The notes under the pieces were generated by a model. It did not search any database and was not told the origin of the DNA. It saw only the letters and a list, made by a program, of their open reading frames with translations. From Voacanga thouarsii (lineage: Eukaryota; Streptophyta; Magnoliopsida; Gentianales; Apocynaceae), in assembly GCA_026120185.1 (NCBI GenBank), contig JANUWF010001783.1:6231001-6295000 (forward strand): a stretch of DNA of 64,000 bases, written 5' to 3'. This document shows positions 12,723 through 23,913 of the stretch, one piece after another. The position numbers and the translations under genes are program-made. Numbering within the stretch: position 1 is the first letter of the stretch; each line of letters starts with the position of its first letter.

Positions 12723-13817
12723 AAAACGTTTAATTTTTGTTCGCATTATTTTTCTGTCGTGTGATCAATTCTTTCATTTTCCTTTTTCCACATCCTTCCT
12801 CCCTTCATAAACAAGGGATTCACTTCATGTTTCCCTAATTATTTTATCCAAAATCACATAATTAATCATCCTTAAGTCCTTTCATTTTTGGACTTCTTAC
12901 TGGAATTTCACTGGTTTGGCACACCATTTTGTTTTGCACATAACTTTCAATTTATAGCTCCGATTTGGCTCTGTGATATACCAAAATGACCGTAAGACTC
13001 TTAAATTTAATTCTACATAGGCTGTTTTTATGTTTCTGGTTTCATTACTACGATACTGGGCAAAAACAGCCTCAGTAATTTTGCCTTAGTTTCACTATTC
13101 ATGATTTCCTTAACATTTTGCAATTTTCCAGTTTGACACCATAACTTGTTTTGCCCATAACTTTTAATCCACAAATCCAAATGATGTTAAACCAATTGTA
13201 AAATACCCTTAAGACATTCCTTTTCAAGTTCCAATTCATGGAGTACCAATTCTGTTGTTCATTCTATTCAGTTTTGAACACAAAGATCCAGTAATAAAAT
13301 CCCATTACTGATTTGGCACATTTTACTATTTTCACCATAACTTTTGATCCGTAAATCCGATTAACCTCAAACTTACTCCGAAATGCCTCTATGATCCTTA
13401 GCTACAAGGATATATACCTGATTTGTTCAAATCTGAAAAAATTACAGATTTACTGGACATAAAACCTCCCATAACTTTCTAGAATTAAACCCATTGTCCA
13501 TAAAAACACATTATATCTTCATTCCTTGTTTATTATATGAAATAATTCAATCCAATATCCTTTTTATCACCCTTAAAGCTACTGATTTCCAGTCATACAT
13601 AAAATAGAAAATTTCACCATAGTACAACAAGAAAACCGGCAGCCTCAATCATATATTTACACAACTTCACCTAGCTAGTTTTCAAATATAACTTCTTAAG
13701 ATATGTATACCAAAATGGTCTCCATGCTTTGTATAATAACTTTACTTCAAGTAAGGTAGATCCTTACCTTTTCTTTGCTGCGTTTAGAGGCTAAACCGCC
13801 CAAGCATCTTCTTGCTC

Positions 13818-13915
13818 TTCCTTCTCTCTCTCTCTCCTCTCTATTTCTGAATTTCCTCTCTCTCTCTCTCTTTTCTCTCTTTTCTTTTTCCTTTCTCTTC
13901 TCTTTTCCTTCCTTG
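13818..13915. repeat. Pyrimidine-rich CT tract
   Basis: Runs of TC/CT repeats about 35-140 bp downstream, on the minus strand, of the TATA box of LTR B2. Purine/pyrimidine leader tracts are common just after plant LTR transcription starts. Open frames here are low-complexity and not genes. Confidence 0.6.
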
Positions 13916-13966
13916 TTTGCTGCGAAATTCTGGCTGTCTAAAGCCATTTCAGCCGGCCTTCATGGC

Positions 13967-13976
13967 CTATTTATAG
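13967..13976 (-). promoter_or_regulatory. TATA box of LTR B2
   Basis: On the minus strand CTATAAATAG followed by GCC is an excellent plant TATA element. It sits in the position expected for the LTR promoter and fixes the minus orientation of B2. Confidence 0.65.
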
Positions 13977-14836
13977 ATGTCCAAGAAGCTTACATAGGAA
14001 GCTTATGGAAACTTTTAGAATACTTTAGAAGCTTAGCAAAGCTTATAGAAAAAGGTAGAAATTCTTAGAACATTATAGATATTTTCTAATATTGTATGGC
14101 CATGCATAATCAACCTTGATTAACTTGCTCAAATCAAGCATAATTAAGCTTGGTCAAATGAGGTCAAAAAGGTGGTCCAACTTGGTCAAACTTGTCATGC
14201 TTGTGGGCCATTGTTATTTATTTCTTGTGGGCCCTCTAAATTATTTCAACTTATCACAACCAATCAAATAGAAGCACTTGTCTTCATTAACCAATCATTA
14301 AACGACACTTATTTTCATCCACCAATCATAAGAAGCCACACGTCCCATTTCCAACTGTAATTTTCTATTTTCTTCAGAAATGACCAAAATCGGGTCCGTA
14401 ATGAAAAAATATTTTATTTCACTATCCAACTCCAAAAATTCCACTGAATCCATTGGTAACACTTAAATTCTTCAATTCCCTCTCTACCTGGTCAAATTCG
14501 CGGCCAAAGTCACGAACGCGATCAAAATGACAAAAATACCCCTGATACCCCGTGTAGCACGTTTTGCACCAAAATGTGCGTCTCATTGTACTGATCAATT
14601 TCTCTTTCTAGAGTACCCTAAAATTCTTATTTTATTAATCTTAATAGCCTTCCAAAAATTTAGGGTACGGGTAGAACAAATCCAATAATTACATCCAGGT
14701 CCTGACAAAATTTTATTTTACCAAAGTATTCGTCTCATTATACCGATCAACTTTTATTCTGGCCATTGATATAAATTCTCATTCCCATTACAGGTAGTAG
14801 CAAATCGGAAGTAAAAAAGTGGGGTGTTACAAAATG

Positions 14837-15960
14837 AAACTTAAAAGGTTTCAAGAATATAATGATGATGATATTAGAGGCAAAAGAGGAACTACCTTAA
14901 AAGCTGCTGATGATGAAGCTAACTGTGAACAATCTGAAAGTGACTATAGCACTGATTTATATACCGAAGAATTAGCTATGGTTGCTAGAAAATTCGAAAA
15001 GATGTTCAAAAAAAGTAACTTAAAAAAGGGCAAGAAATTTGTCAAAAGAATGAACAAACTTCATCCTGCAAACCTCAATGTTATGAGTGTAAAAGTACGG
15101 AACATTTTGTTGCTGATTGTCCAATAGCTAAAGAAATGGAGGTCAAGCAGAACAAAAAGAAAAGAAAGGAAATTAAGGCAAAGAAAGGAAAATGGCTGGT
15201 CAAGACTTGGGATCAAGATGGATCCGAAACTGAAGAAAATTGTGAATCTGAAACTGAAATAGCCAACATATGCTTCATGGCCATGGGAGAAAAAGTAAAC
15301 TTACTCCTTCTAATTCTGTATCTGAATTACACGATTATACTTGTGAAAATTCTAATGATCCGAATGAGCTTCTTGTTGACATGTTCCATGAACTTAAAAA
15401 AGCTATCCAGAAAAAACAAGGAAATGAAAATGAAGATTAATTCCTTGTTGGATGACAATGCTAAGCTGTTGAGCGAGGAAAAAGCTCTACTTGATTCCAT
15501 TAATTGTTCAAATATTGAAAATGATGTTATCTCAATTTCTTTGCATTGTATGTTATTTGAGAACAAATGCCTATGTGACAAAATAATATCTCTTGAAATT
15601 ATACTTAGTGATTTTGATGACATAAAAAAGAGAGTTGATGATTTTACTACATGTATTGAGAAGTTCACAAACGACAAAGATAACCTAAATAGATTGTTTG
15701 AAGTGCAACGTGTAGTTGGAGATAGAAATGGTCTCGGATATAGGCATGTGAACAAAGCTGAAAATTATAAATCTTATTTTGTGAAAGCTAGTTCTTCATA
15801 TATAACTTATACTTGTTGCACATATTGTGGCAAAGATGGATATGACGCATCTATGTGTCATGTTAAGAAAAAAGTGGAATCCAGTGTGAAAATAGTATGG
15901 AGAATTAAAGGAACCATTATTGGAATTTGGTGTGAAAACAGTGTAGAGAATTAAAGGAAC
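14837..15960 (+). pseudogene. Element B gag, 3' part
   Basis: Gag resumes after the AAATG duplication with KLKRFQEY, a Glu/Asp-rich linker (14940) and a Lys-rich stretch. A CCHC zinc knuckle, CYECKSTEHFVADC, lies at about 15081-15123 in a frame shifted from the preceding one. Next come a predicted coiled coil (about 15390-15500) and a second, degenerate knuckle, CTYCGKDGYDASMC (about 15820), whose His is Tyr. Two zinc knuckles around a coiled coil fit the long Gag of SIRE-type elements. Frameshifts near 15060 and the end near 15952 make it nonfunctional. Confidence 0.8.
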
Positions 15961-17548
15961 CATTATTAACCCCCGTGGATCTAAGAAAGAATGGGTACCA
16001 AAAGTCACTTTTCTATCTTGCGTATAGATACATTTGCCACAAAAGATGAGTTCCACAAAGTGGTTCTTGGATAGTGGATACTTTAGACACATGACGGGAA
16101 ATGCAGCACTAATGGAGGATATTCAAGCTACAAATAATAGATTTGTCACATTTGAAGACAAGAAAAAAGGAAAAATACTCGATATAGGTAATATTGGTAA
16201 GAGATCCTTCACTATTATTAAGTAAGTTTTGTTGATTGATGGATTGAAGTACAACTTACTTCATATTAGCCAATTATGTGACAATGGTTGTAAGGTTAAA
16301 TTTGAAAAAGATTCATGCACTATCATTAATAATTCTAGTAATGAAATCATTTTTGTTACAAACTGTATTGGTAATATTTGTGTATTATATTTTGATGATC
16401 TTATTGCACATGATATAAAATGCCTTTCCATGAATCATAATGATGGCTACCTTTGGCATAGAAGGCTAGTCCATGTATCTATTGATTTGCTAAATAGATT
16501 ATTTTCAAAAGAGCTTGTTACAGGACTGCTTAAAATGAAATTTGATAAACACCAATTGTGTGATACTTGTCAATTTGGAAAATGAGCCAAAACATCCTTT
16601 AAACCCAAGAAAATAATTTCAACCTCAAAACCTCTTGAACTTATACATATGGATTTATTTTGACCTATAAGGACCACTAGTCTTAGTGGTAAGAGGTATG
16701 CTTATGTATTAATAGATGATTTTTCGAGATTTGCTTGGACCTTATTTCTTGTACAAAAGGATGATGCATTTTCTGAAATTTCAAAGTTGTTCTACCGTGT
16801 TCAAAATTCCCTTGGGTGCAAATTTATTTCAATTAGAAGTGACAATGGTAGAGAATTTTGCAACCATAAGTTTACAAAATTTTGTGATGAGAATGGTGTT
16901 TTTCATAACTTTTCAACTGCAAAAACTCCTCAAAAAAATGGTATAGTTGAGAGAAAAAATAGGACTTTGTAAAAAATGGCAAGATCAATGCTTTGTGAAA
17001 ACTCCCTTCCAAAATATTTCTAGGCAAAAGCTGTAAATTCAGCATGCTATATTGTGAATCGAGTTATGCTAAGGCATTTTCTTAGAAAAACACCCTTTAA
17101 ACTTATGTTTGACAAAGTCCCATCTATTTCATATTTCAAAGTTTTTGGATGCAAATGTTTTGTTCTCAATACTCGAGACAATTTTGGCAAATTTGATAGC
17201 AAGTCGGATGAGGCTATATTTCTTGGATACTCTTCCAACAAAGAGGCATATAGAGTATACAATAAAAGAACTCTATGTGTGGAAGAATTCGTATATTTTG
17301 TATTTGATGAATCCATTATATATTCCTCTAGAAAAGATGATGATGATATAGGTACTTCAAAGGAAAATGTCATTGAACATCACAAAACTCCATCACTTGA
17401 CAACCACGCTAAAAAGAAGATTTGCAAGAATAGTAGGCTGAAGATAGTGTGCAAAGAACTAAAGATAATGTTGATCAAAACCTACCAAAAGAATGAAAAT
17501 GTAAACTCGAACATTCAAAAGAAAAATTATCGGAGATCCGAGCTATAG
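15961..17548 (+). pseudogene. Element B protease, GAG-pre-integrase and integrase
   Basis: The protease motif WFLDSGYFRHMTG (about 16064) is near the usual WxLDSGCSRHMTG. The pre-integrase zinc-binding region includes LWHRRLVH (about 16451) and CDTCQFGK. The integrase triad residues are all still readable: the Asp in HMDLF (about 16650), the Asp in SDNGREF (about 16840) and the Glu in NGIVERKNR (about 16940). The later block FKVFGCKCFVLN and SDEAIFLGYS is typical of the copia integrase C-terminal region. Stops at 16222, 16582, 16662 and 16969 break the frame. Confidence 0.85.
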
Positions 17549-17639
17549 TGTCAAAACCAGATGGTACTTTATTGATAATTTTGCTTTACTTTTAAGTACT
17601 AAACCTGATTGCATTGATATGGCTTTGTGTGATGATTTG

Positions 17640-18400
17640 TAGATTATGGTCATGCAAGAAGAATTGAATCAATTCGAATGAAATTAAGTTTGGAAACTTA
17701 TTCCTAGACCACTTAACTATCCCGTGATTGGTACCAAGTGGGTATTTAGAAATAAACTTGATGAGCATGGTGTTTTTATTAGAAACAAAACTAGACTTGT
17801 TGCCTAATGATTCAACCAAGAAGAGGACATTGATGATGATAAGACATTTGCATCCGTTACTAGATTAGAATGCTACTTACTTTTGCATCTTTCAAAGGCT
17901 TCATGCTCTATTAATTGGATGTTAAAAGCGCATTTTTAAATGATTTTATTAAAGAAGAAGTATATGTGGAGCAACCCCCTGGTTTTATTCATGAATATTT
18001 TTCAAATCATATCTTCAAGCTTTCCAAAGCTCTTTATAGTTTAAAACAAACTCCTCATGCTTGGTATGAAAGACTTAGTAGCTTTCTTCTTTCAAAAGGT
18101 TTTTCAAGAGGTGTGATTGACATTGCATTCTTCATCAAAGTTGAAAAATCTAATGATCTCTTAATTGTTCAAATATATGTTGATGACATTATCTTTGGAG
18201 CTACTAATGAATCTTTATGTAAGAAGTTTGCAAAGACTATACCGCAAGAGTTTGAAATGAGTATGGTGGGAGAACATAACTTTTTTCTCACTTTACAAAT
18301 TAAGAAAACCAAGGATGAGATCTTTCTAAATCAAGCTAAGTATGCTAAAGAATTGCTCAAAATATTTGAAATAAATAAAGCAAAGGAAATTAGTATACCT
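17640..18400 (+). pseudogene. Element B reverse transcriptase
   Basis: The copia RT starts with MQEELNQFE and the VIGTKWVFRNKLDEHG region (17730). It continues through DVKSAFLNDFIKEEVYVEQPPGF (17915) and the ALYSLKQTPHAWYERL block. The catalytic motif YVDD is intact at 18176-18187. RT copies the element RNA into DNA in the cytoplasmic particle. The first third has stops and a frameshift near 17800-17910, while the remainder is open to 18748. Confidence 0.88.
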
Positions 18401-18743
18401 ATGAGCACCTCATTAAAGCTTGACAAAGATGAAAAAGGTAAGAAGGTAGATAAATCGAAGTATCGAGGTATGATTGAAAGTCTTCTATATCTCACTACAA
18501 GTTGCCTTGATATCATGTTCTCGGTTTATTTTTGTGTAAGATTCCGATCTTGTCCCAAAGAGTCACGCATATGTGCTATAAAATGTATTTTTAGATACTT
18601 GGTCAGGACACATGATTGTAGTCTATGGTATCCTTGGACTAACTCTTTGGATCTTATAGGATACACGAACGTAAATTATACAGGTTGTAAAGTTGAAAGA
18701 AAGAGTACAAGTAGGCATTGTCAATTTCTTGGATATTCATTAG
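18401..18743 (+). pseudogene. Element B RT/RNase H, upstream part, cut by B3
   Basis: It continues the open RT frame through the connection domain into RNase H with IGYTNVNYTG (first catalytic Asp region, DAD changed to NVN), then KSTSRHCQFLGYSLV. The frame is interrupted after codons for SL by insertion B3 at 18744 and resumes at 32814 with SW. Substitution of both Asp residues would already have crippled RNase H. Confidence 0.85.
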
Positions 18744-18982
18744 TGTGAAACTCTACCTGAAGCTAATTTTAGAGTAAGGGGGATGGGATGCATATCATGC
18801 ATAAAATATACCTTTTTGAATGATTTTATTTGCCTTAGAATTGTGTTTTATAGGTTAAATGGCTTATTTATGCTTGTTCGGTAGAATAGGTAAAAATGTA
18901 ATTTTGCTTGAGGTCAAAATAGGAAGATGGCTTGAGGTTTAGATAAGAAGAATATTTGGGAGAGAAAATAAGAACAAGATTT

Positions 18983-19050
18983 AGTGTGGTTAAGTGGTTA
19001 GAGCATTGTGATTTAATCTATAAGGTCTTGAGTTCAAATCCCATCACTTA
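18983..19050 (+). other. tRNA-like Pol III box region in the B3 5' LTR
   Basis: TGGTTAAGTGG at 18987-18997 fits the tRNA A box, and AGTTCAAATCC at 19031-19041 matches the B box GGTTCGANTCC at 9 of 11. They are about 44 bp apart, as in a tRNA gene. The ends (AGTGTGG and CATCACT) could pair partly as an acceptor stem. Not a functional tRNA as far as I can judge; likely a tRNA- or SINE-derived relic fixed in the LTR. Confidence 0.45.
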
Positions 19051-21235
19051 AGTTTTATTCATAATTATCTTAACCATGTATGAATTTTTTATTTTCATTC
19101 CTTAAAGATAGGAATGTTTTCTTAAGGGAGACATGATGGTAATGTTTTGACCATGTAGTCTTGTTCTAAAAAGAATTCGAGAAGAATTCTTGTCCCGTTT
19201 AATTTTGCTAGCCTTCTCCTAATATCTTTGAAATTTAAACTATCCTTAATTCATTAATCCATTTTTAATTATAAAATTTCTCTGATAAATCCTAGCATTA
19301 GAATTCAAAGATTAGATCTTGTGGGATAGAGATGGCCGAAAATAGGGAGGAGAATTAGGTAGGGATTCCAAGGAAAAGAAAACACCATAGCTATTCCTTC
19401 AAACTCCATCTTCATTTTGTTCATGTTTTGGTAAAGAAAAATAAGGAAAATTTTTTAGGTTTCCTTTAAGGTTGTTTTCAAAAGTTTTAGCCAGCTTTCC
19501 TACACCAATTTCTGCAAGAAAAATAGCCATTTTATGTAAGGTTGAAGGATGAAAATTCAGAGAATTTTCGGACGGCACAAACATCCCAAAATCAGAATTT
19601 TGTTTCAGCAATCTAGCCACATTAAACCTGAAATTTGAAGCCATCGTTAGAACATAAGAATAACTGGAACTTCCTCAGTTTTTGTTCAAGATGAAGGTTG
19701 GAAAATCACCATTAAAAGACCTTCAAACACCCTTAAGAATCAGCTACAAAATCATGCCAAAGAGAACAAAAAATTCTGCACAAAAAACATCTCAATTCTA
19801 AATATTTTTGAAGCTTAAAGTCCAGAAATTTTCCAGTTTGTCACCTCAAGGCTAAGGCCGAAATTCTTCACTCAAAACCACTGCAATTTGGACCTTGTTC
19901 AGCCATGGACTGAACATCTTGGCCTTCACACCAACTTTGAATGCTTGGACTCCATGATCATACTTCAAAAAGCTCCTAAGATTACTCAATCCAAAACTTA
20001 TTCAAACTACAAACTAAATTTCAGATTTTGTTCCATTAAAACATACATATAGCTAAGTGATTAAACCAGAAAATCCTCTGCCACTATAAGGCCATTTTTG
20101 GCCAGCCTTAGGTACTGAACAACCCTCCATTCTTTGTTTAAAACCTAGCTAATTCAGCCTTACACCATTGAAGAACAAGAGACCTTCTATGAACAAACTC
20201 CATTAACTAATCTTATACCTCAAACAACTCCACATTTTTGGCCATTTGAATTTCAAAAAAAATCTAAAAACCGCCTCTCTCAATCTTGATAGCCGAAACT
20301 CCTTTCTACACTAGGCCATTCAGCCATCACAATTCCAGCAACTCTCAAAATCCATTTTCTCTCAAACTCTCTCAAAAAACACCAAGAACACCGAGAACAC
20401 TAAGAACACTAAGAACACAAAGAACACAAAGAACACACACTTCTCATCTTCAAGCCTAAACCAATCCTAAACACCTCCAATCACTCCCAAACACTTTAGA
20501 TCATCCACATTCAACCTGTAATCTTCATTTCTACCCTTTATAACATCGAATCATGCAAAATGGAGTTTCCAAACAAATCAATTGTTGAAGGTTCCAAGAA
20601 CACTAAAAGGTAAAATCAGAACAACCTCCTTGTTCTTCCTCTTCCATTCAACTTCTAATATTCATCTCTACTCTTATTTGTCTCCTTCTCACACACTCTT
20701 CCTCTTGGCTGAAATGGTGATGATCAACTATGGCTACTTTCGGATCACTAAAGGCCATCAAGCTCGTGAGGATCTTCACTAACCAAGGAAAATCCTTCAT
20801 CAAGCAATCATCCATCAAGTATTTTTCCTTAAATCTTCCTTTTTAATTTTTAGAATCAAGACTCCTAGATGTTGATAGGATGATTAAATAAAGTAGGGGT
20901 TGCGTATATACTTGTGGGTGAAGGGGATGGAATTAGGACATGAGAGTTGGAATGTATGACTAGGCCTTATGGATTTTTCTTTTGAATCAATATATGCTCA
21001 TCATTATTAAAGGGATTTATGGATGTTTTGATGCATGTTGGATATTATGACACCATTGGTGATTAGGCCTTTATGTTCTTATTTTTCAATAAAGCCATAG
21101 ATGATGATTATTCCTAGAAGGAGATTATCCATGTGTTAGTATATGTTGATTCAAGTGTATGTTCATGGATGGATTAATATGTTATGTGAGAATATGTTCT
21201 TAGATCTTCTCTAACAGTAGAAAATTATTGGAAAA

Positions 21236-21790
21236 GCTTTTTTTTTTATTTATTAATTCTAGAATTATTTTACTAACATTATTGTTATTAATTTAATTAG
21301 AATTATTATTCAATTTAATTTATAAAATTCGAAAACAATAGGTAGGTTTGAAATAGAGTATTATTTAAAATATTATTTTATTAGTTAAGTAAATAAAATC
21401 CTTTTATTAAAAATAAATAATAAAATATCGGTATTAATTAAATCAAATGACCTTGTAGACCATATTAATTAGCCTTACTAAAACTTTTATCTATATCCAT
21501 AAATATTATTTATATTAAAATTTATTTATTATTTAATAATTAAAAATTAAGTATAATTAATTTATTATTAATTTTATTGGCTATTTATTATCTATTAATT
21601 ATTAATTAAAAATTAAAGTGTAACTTATTATTTATAATAATAATACTATTTAAATATTGCCATTTACCAATATTATTTAGAACTTAGTATTATCCAATAT
21701 TTAACACTAGTTTATTTATTAGCAATAATACTCATAATTTATTATTTGAAACTACAACTTATTATTATTTATTTTATAACACCCATTTAT
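21236..21790. repeat. Extremely AT-rich block in the B3 5' LTR
   Basis: About 550 bp of mainly A/T with TTATTTATT and ATTAATTA runs, also present in the 3' LTR at about 30980-31520. No coding. It could act as a nuclear matrix-attachment-like or nucleosome-poor segment, but that is only inference from composition. Confidence 0.6.
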
Positions 21791-23065
21791 TTTAACTCAT
21801 CAAGCTAGGTTATTTTATAAATACTTTATCAACTAGTATTAAAGCCTAAGACATTACGGTTAGGGTTAGGGTGGTTGTGACTAGTTGCACTAGGAATTAT
21901 TTATGTAAGGCAAATATAGTCTGGATATTGTCTTATACCTTGTAGTTACCCCAGGCGGGGTTAGGTTGACCTTGGAAGACTTTTGAATTCAAGAAGAGCA
22001 AAAGATCAGGTAAGTTCCTGCATAGAACCATTTGAAAACCAAAGTTATTGTTGCAAGTCAAGCTCATTGTATACGAGTATTTGTACTATAGAGGCAATTA
22101 TGGACAATTTTTCCTTTTTCTTTTAATCAAGCAAACCATTTAAAACTAAACAAACAATTTCACACTAAACGTTAAACTTTTCCTAAAAACCCAACTTTGG
22201 CAAGAATTTTAGAAACTATAATTGCTATTTTCATGTGAATCATTGTATGGACTTTTTCCTCCCAAGTGGGACAAACAATATTGAGTACTCAATAAGGTTA
22301 GATTACTAGGATTATTCTTTGAAGGGTTAGGGTAAGTCTCTCAGTAGGTGGCCACCTCTGAGGGATGGGTCTTTCCCAGATAGGATGCCAATCCTGTGGG
22401 TCATACCGGTTCGAGCTAGCAAGTTCAGTCAAATGAACTCTGTATTTTCATAGTGGACAACCGGTAAGTTTGGGTGTAGAGATTGAGAAGTATCTCACCC
22501 AATAGGCCATACACCTACCTTGTGTCAGTATACTCAACGTGTGGCATTCTGATCGTTATATTGTCATGGTGCACAAAGTGTGGTGTTATGGCTACCTCTT
22601 TTGGGGTGGTTGTATTTATTGTGCATATGTATGTTTTGGAAAATAAAACACCACTCTTCATTTATAAAATTTATTTAAGGCAGCACTTTCTGTTATAAAA
22701 AATTTACAACTTGCATACATGAACTGCTTTATCTGAAACACTCAAAGCACACACGGGCTTACTGAGATTTTTATCTCACCACATTTTATACCATGTTTTC
22801 AGGTCAATCCTGCTGTAAATGTTATTAGCTAGAGAATTGCCTATGTTTTGAGGACTCATTATTAATTTTCCTATGTATTTCTTTTGAGAGATAGTAGTTG
22901 ATATATAATTTTGAGCTTGTTCATGTATTGCTTGGGTTGTAATAAGTTTAATTTTGAATTATTTTTTTATTTTATTTTGTGTGTCTTAGTTATAAAGACC
23001 ACTTGTTCTGTGAATGGGGCGACATCCCCAGCCCTAATGGGGCATAGGTAGTGGGGTGTTACAAG

Positions 23066-23077
23066 TGGTATCAGAGC
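23066..23077 (+). other. B3 primer-binding site
   Basis: TGGTATCAGAGC, perfect initiator Met-tRNA complement, 2 nt after the 5' LTR. Confidence 0.95.
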
Positions 23078-23241
23078 TTAGATTTAGGTAATTATTGATA
23101 GTATATGCTTTGTTTCGTTAGAGTTAAAATCTTTTGACTAATCTGGCTTGTTTATGCTGTTGGATAGTTAGAATGATTAGAATTGTAAGGAAGGGACAGT
23201 AATGACATCCTCCAATCCCTATCAACCCGAAAGATTTACCA

Positions 23242-23643
23242 GTGTCTCAACCTGCACCGCAACCCGCACCACATCCAATCATACCCTTGGACGAGAGCAG
23301 TGAAGATGAGGTTCAGATTATTGAGCCGCCTGCAATACTTGTAATAGACTTAGTTACTGATAGTGAGGATGAGGAAATTGACATGGAGTATGTCCCACTC
23401 CCACCTAGCCACGTGATTGATTTGATCGCTAATAGTGATGACCCGGGGGAGATAGGCTATGAATCTCTACCAAGACATTCTTTTGTACTCCCACCTAACC
23501 ATGTTGAAACTGGGTAGAGTTCTAAGAGAGCCGGGAAGGTGCTAATGGACTATGAGTTCATGAATGGGGCAAGGATAGATTTTTCTAGGAATTCTGGAGG
23601 ATGGTTGTTTGATGCTGACACCGAAGATTCTGATGAGGATTAA
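23242..23643 (+). pseudogene. B3 acidic leader ORF with SUMO-interaction-like motifs
   Basis: A 134-codon frame, interrupted by a TAG at 23515-23517, lies between the priming site and gag. It starts MSQPAPQPAPHP and is Pro-rich, then acidic. Hydrophobic cores followed by acid or Ser occur at residues 13-16 (IIPL, then DESSEDE), 24-27 (VQII), 34-37 (VIDL, then VTDSEDEE) and 58-61 (VIDL, then IANSDD). VIDL plus acidic residues is the classic SUMO-interacting motif. The tail after the stop ends in Asp/Glu/Ser. It has no Gag motif and its stop codon separates it from gag by about 270 bp. Function unknown; the SUMO link is inference from motifs. It could be chance in a low-complexity acidic peptide. 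Confidence 0.55.
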
Positions 23644-23913
23644 AGATGCTAAGTTCTGCTATACTTAAGAAGTTTTTATTTGTATCTTTCAATAAACTCC
23701 TGTGCTAAGGGTCTATTTATGTTTAATGCTTTATTTCAAAATTCATGCAAATAAGAGTGCTTGGTGTACTCTAATCTTGAAAAAAAAGTATGTAATTCTT
23801 TATGCAAAAATTGCAACTAATTTTCTTTTGCTTAAGACTGAATGTGAATGCATTCTCGATTTGAATGTTTTAAACTTTGATGCATAAACTCATTATCTGG
23901 GGCATGGTTTAGA
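23644..23913 (+). other. B3 spacer between leader ORF and gag
   Basis: AT-rich leader without recognisable coding potential. It separates the acidic ORF from the gag ATG at 23914. Gag would need reinitiation, leaky scanning or a second transcript. Confidence 0.5.

Larger units (their letters stand above)
8997..14831 (-). mobile_element. B2: large solo gypsy (Tekay-like) LTR inside B gag
   Basis: The termini are TGTAACACC and GGTGTTACA, perfect 9-bp inverted ends. AAATG at 8992-8996 repeats at 14832-14836. Without nested B2a the insertion is about 3.8 kb. No coding domain, priming site or second LTR is visible. On the minus strand its last 80 bp (GTTATAAAGACCCC, then GGGGCGACA, then GTGTTACA) resemble the end of the B3 LTR, as does the ACACGGG-TTACTGAG block near 9225, so it belongs to a related Tekay-type family. 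Solo LTRs of nearly 4 kb are uncommon. Confidence 0.85.
18744..23063 (+). repeat. B3 5' LTR (4320 bp)
   Basis: It matches 28510-32808 over its full length. Divergence looks uneven by eye: high in the first 200 bp and low in the AT-rich block near 21240-21840. It ends GGGGTGTTACA immediately before the priming site. Short frames inside (for example 19644-19399 minus, 22483-22698 plus) recur as decayed copies in the other LTR and show no recognisable domain. Confidence 0.93.

Noticed and set aside
13747..14068. Open frames on both strands over the CT tract
   Set aside because: They arise from low-complexity CT/GA repeats and code only Lys/Glu/Arg or Leu/Ser runs.
21858..21876. GGTTAGGGTTAGGG resembles telomere repeat
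   Set aside because: Only two TTAGGG units, not the plant TTTAGGG array, and it lies inside the B3 LTR with a mutated copy in the other LTR.
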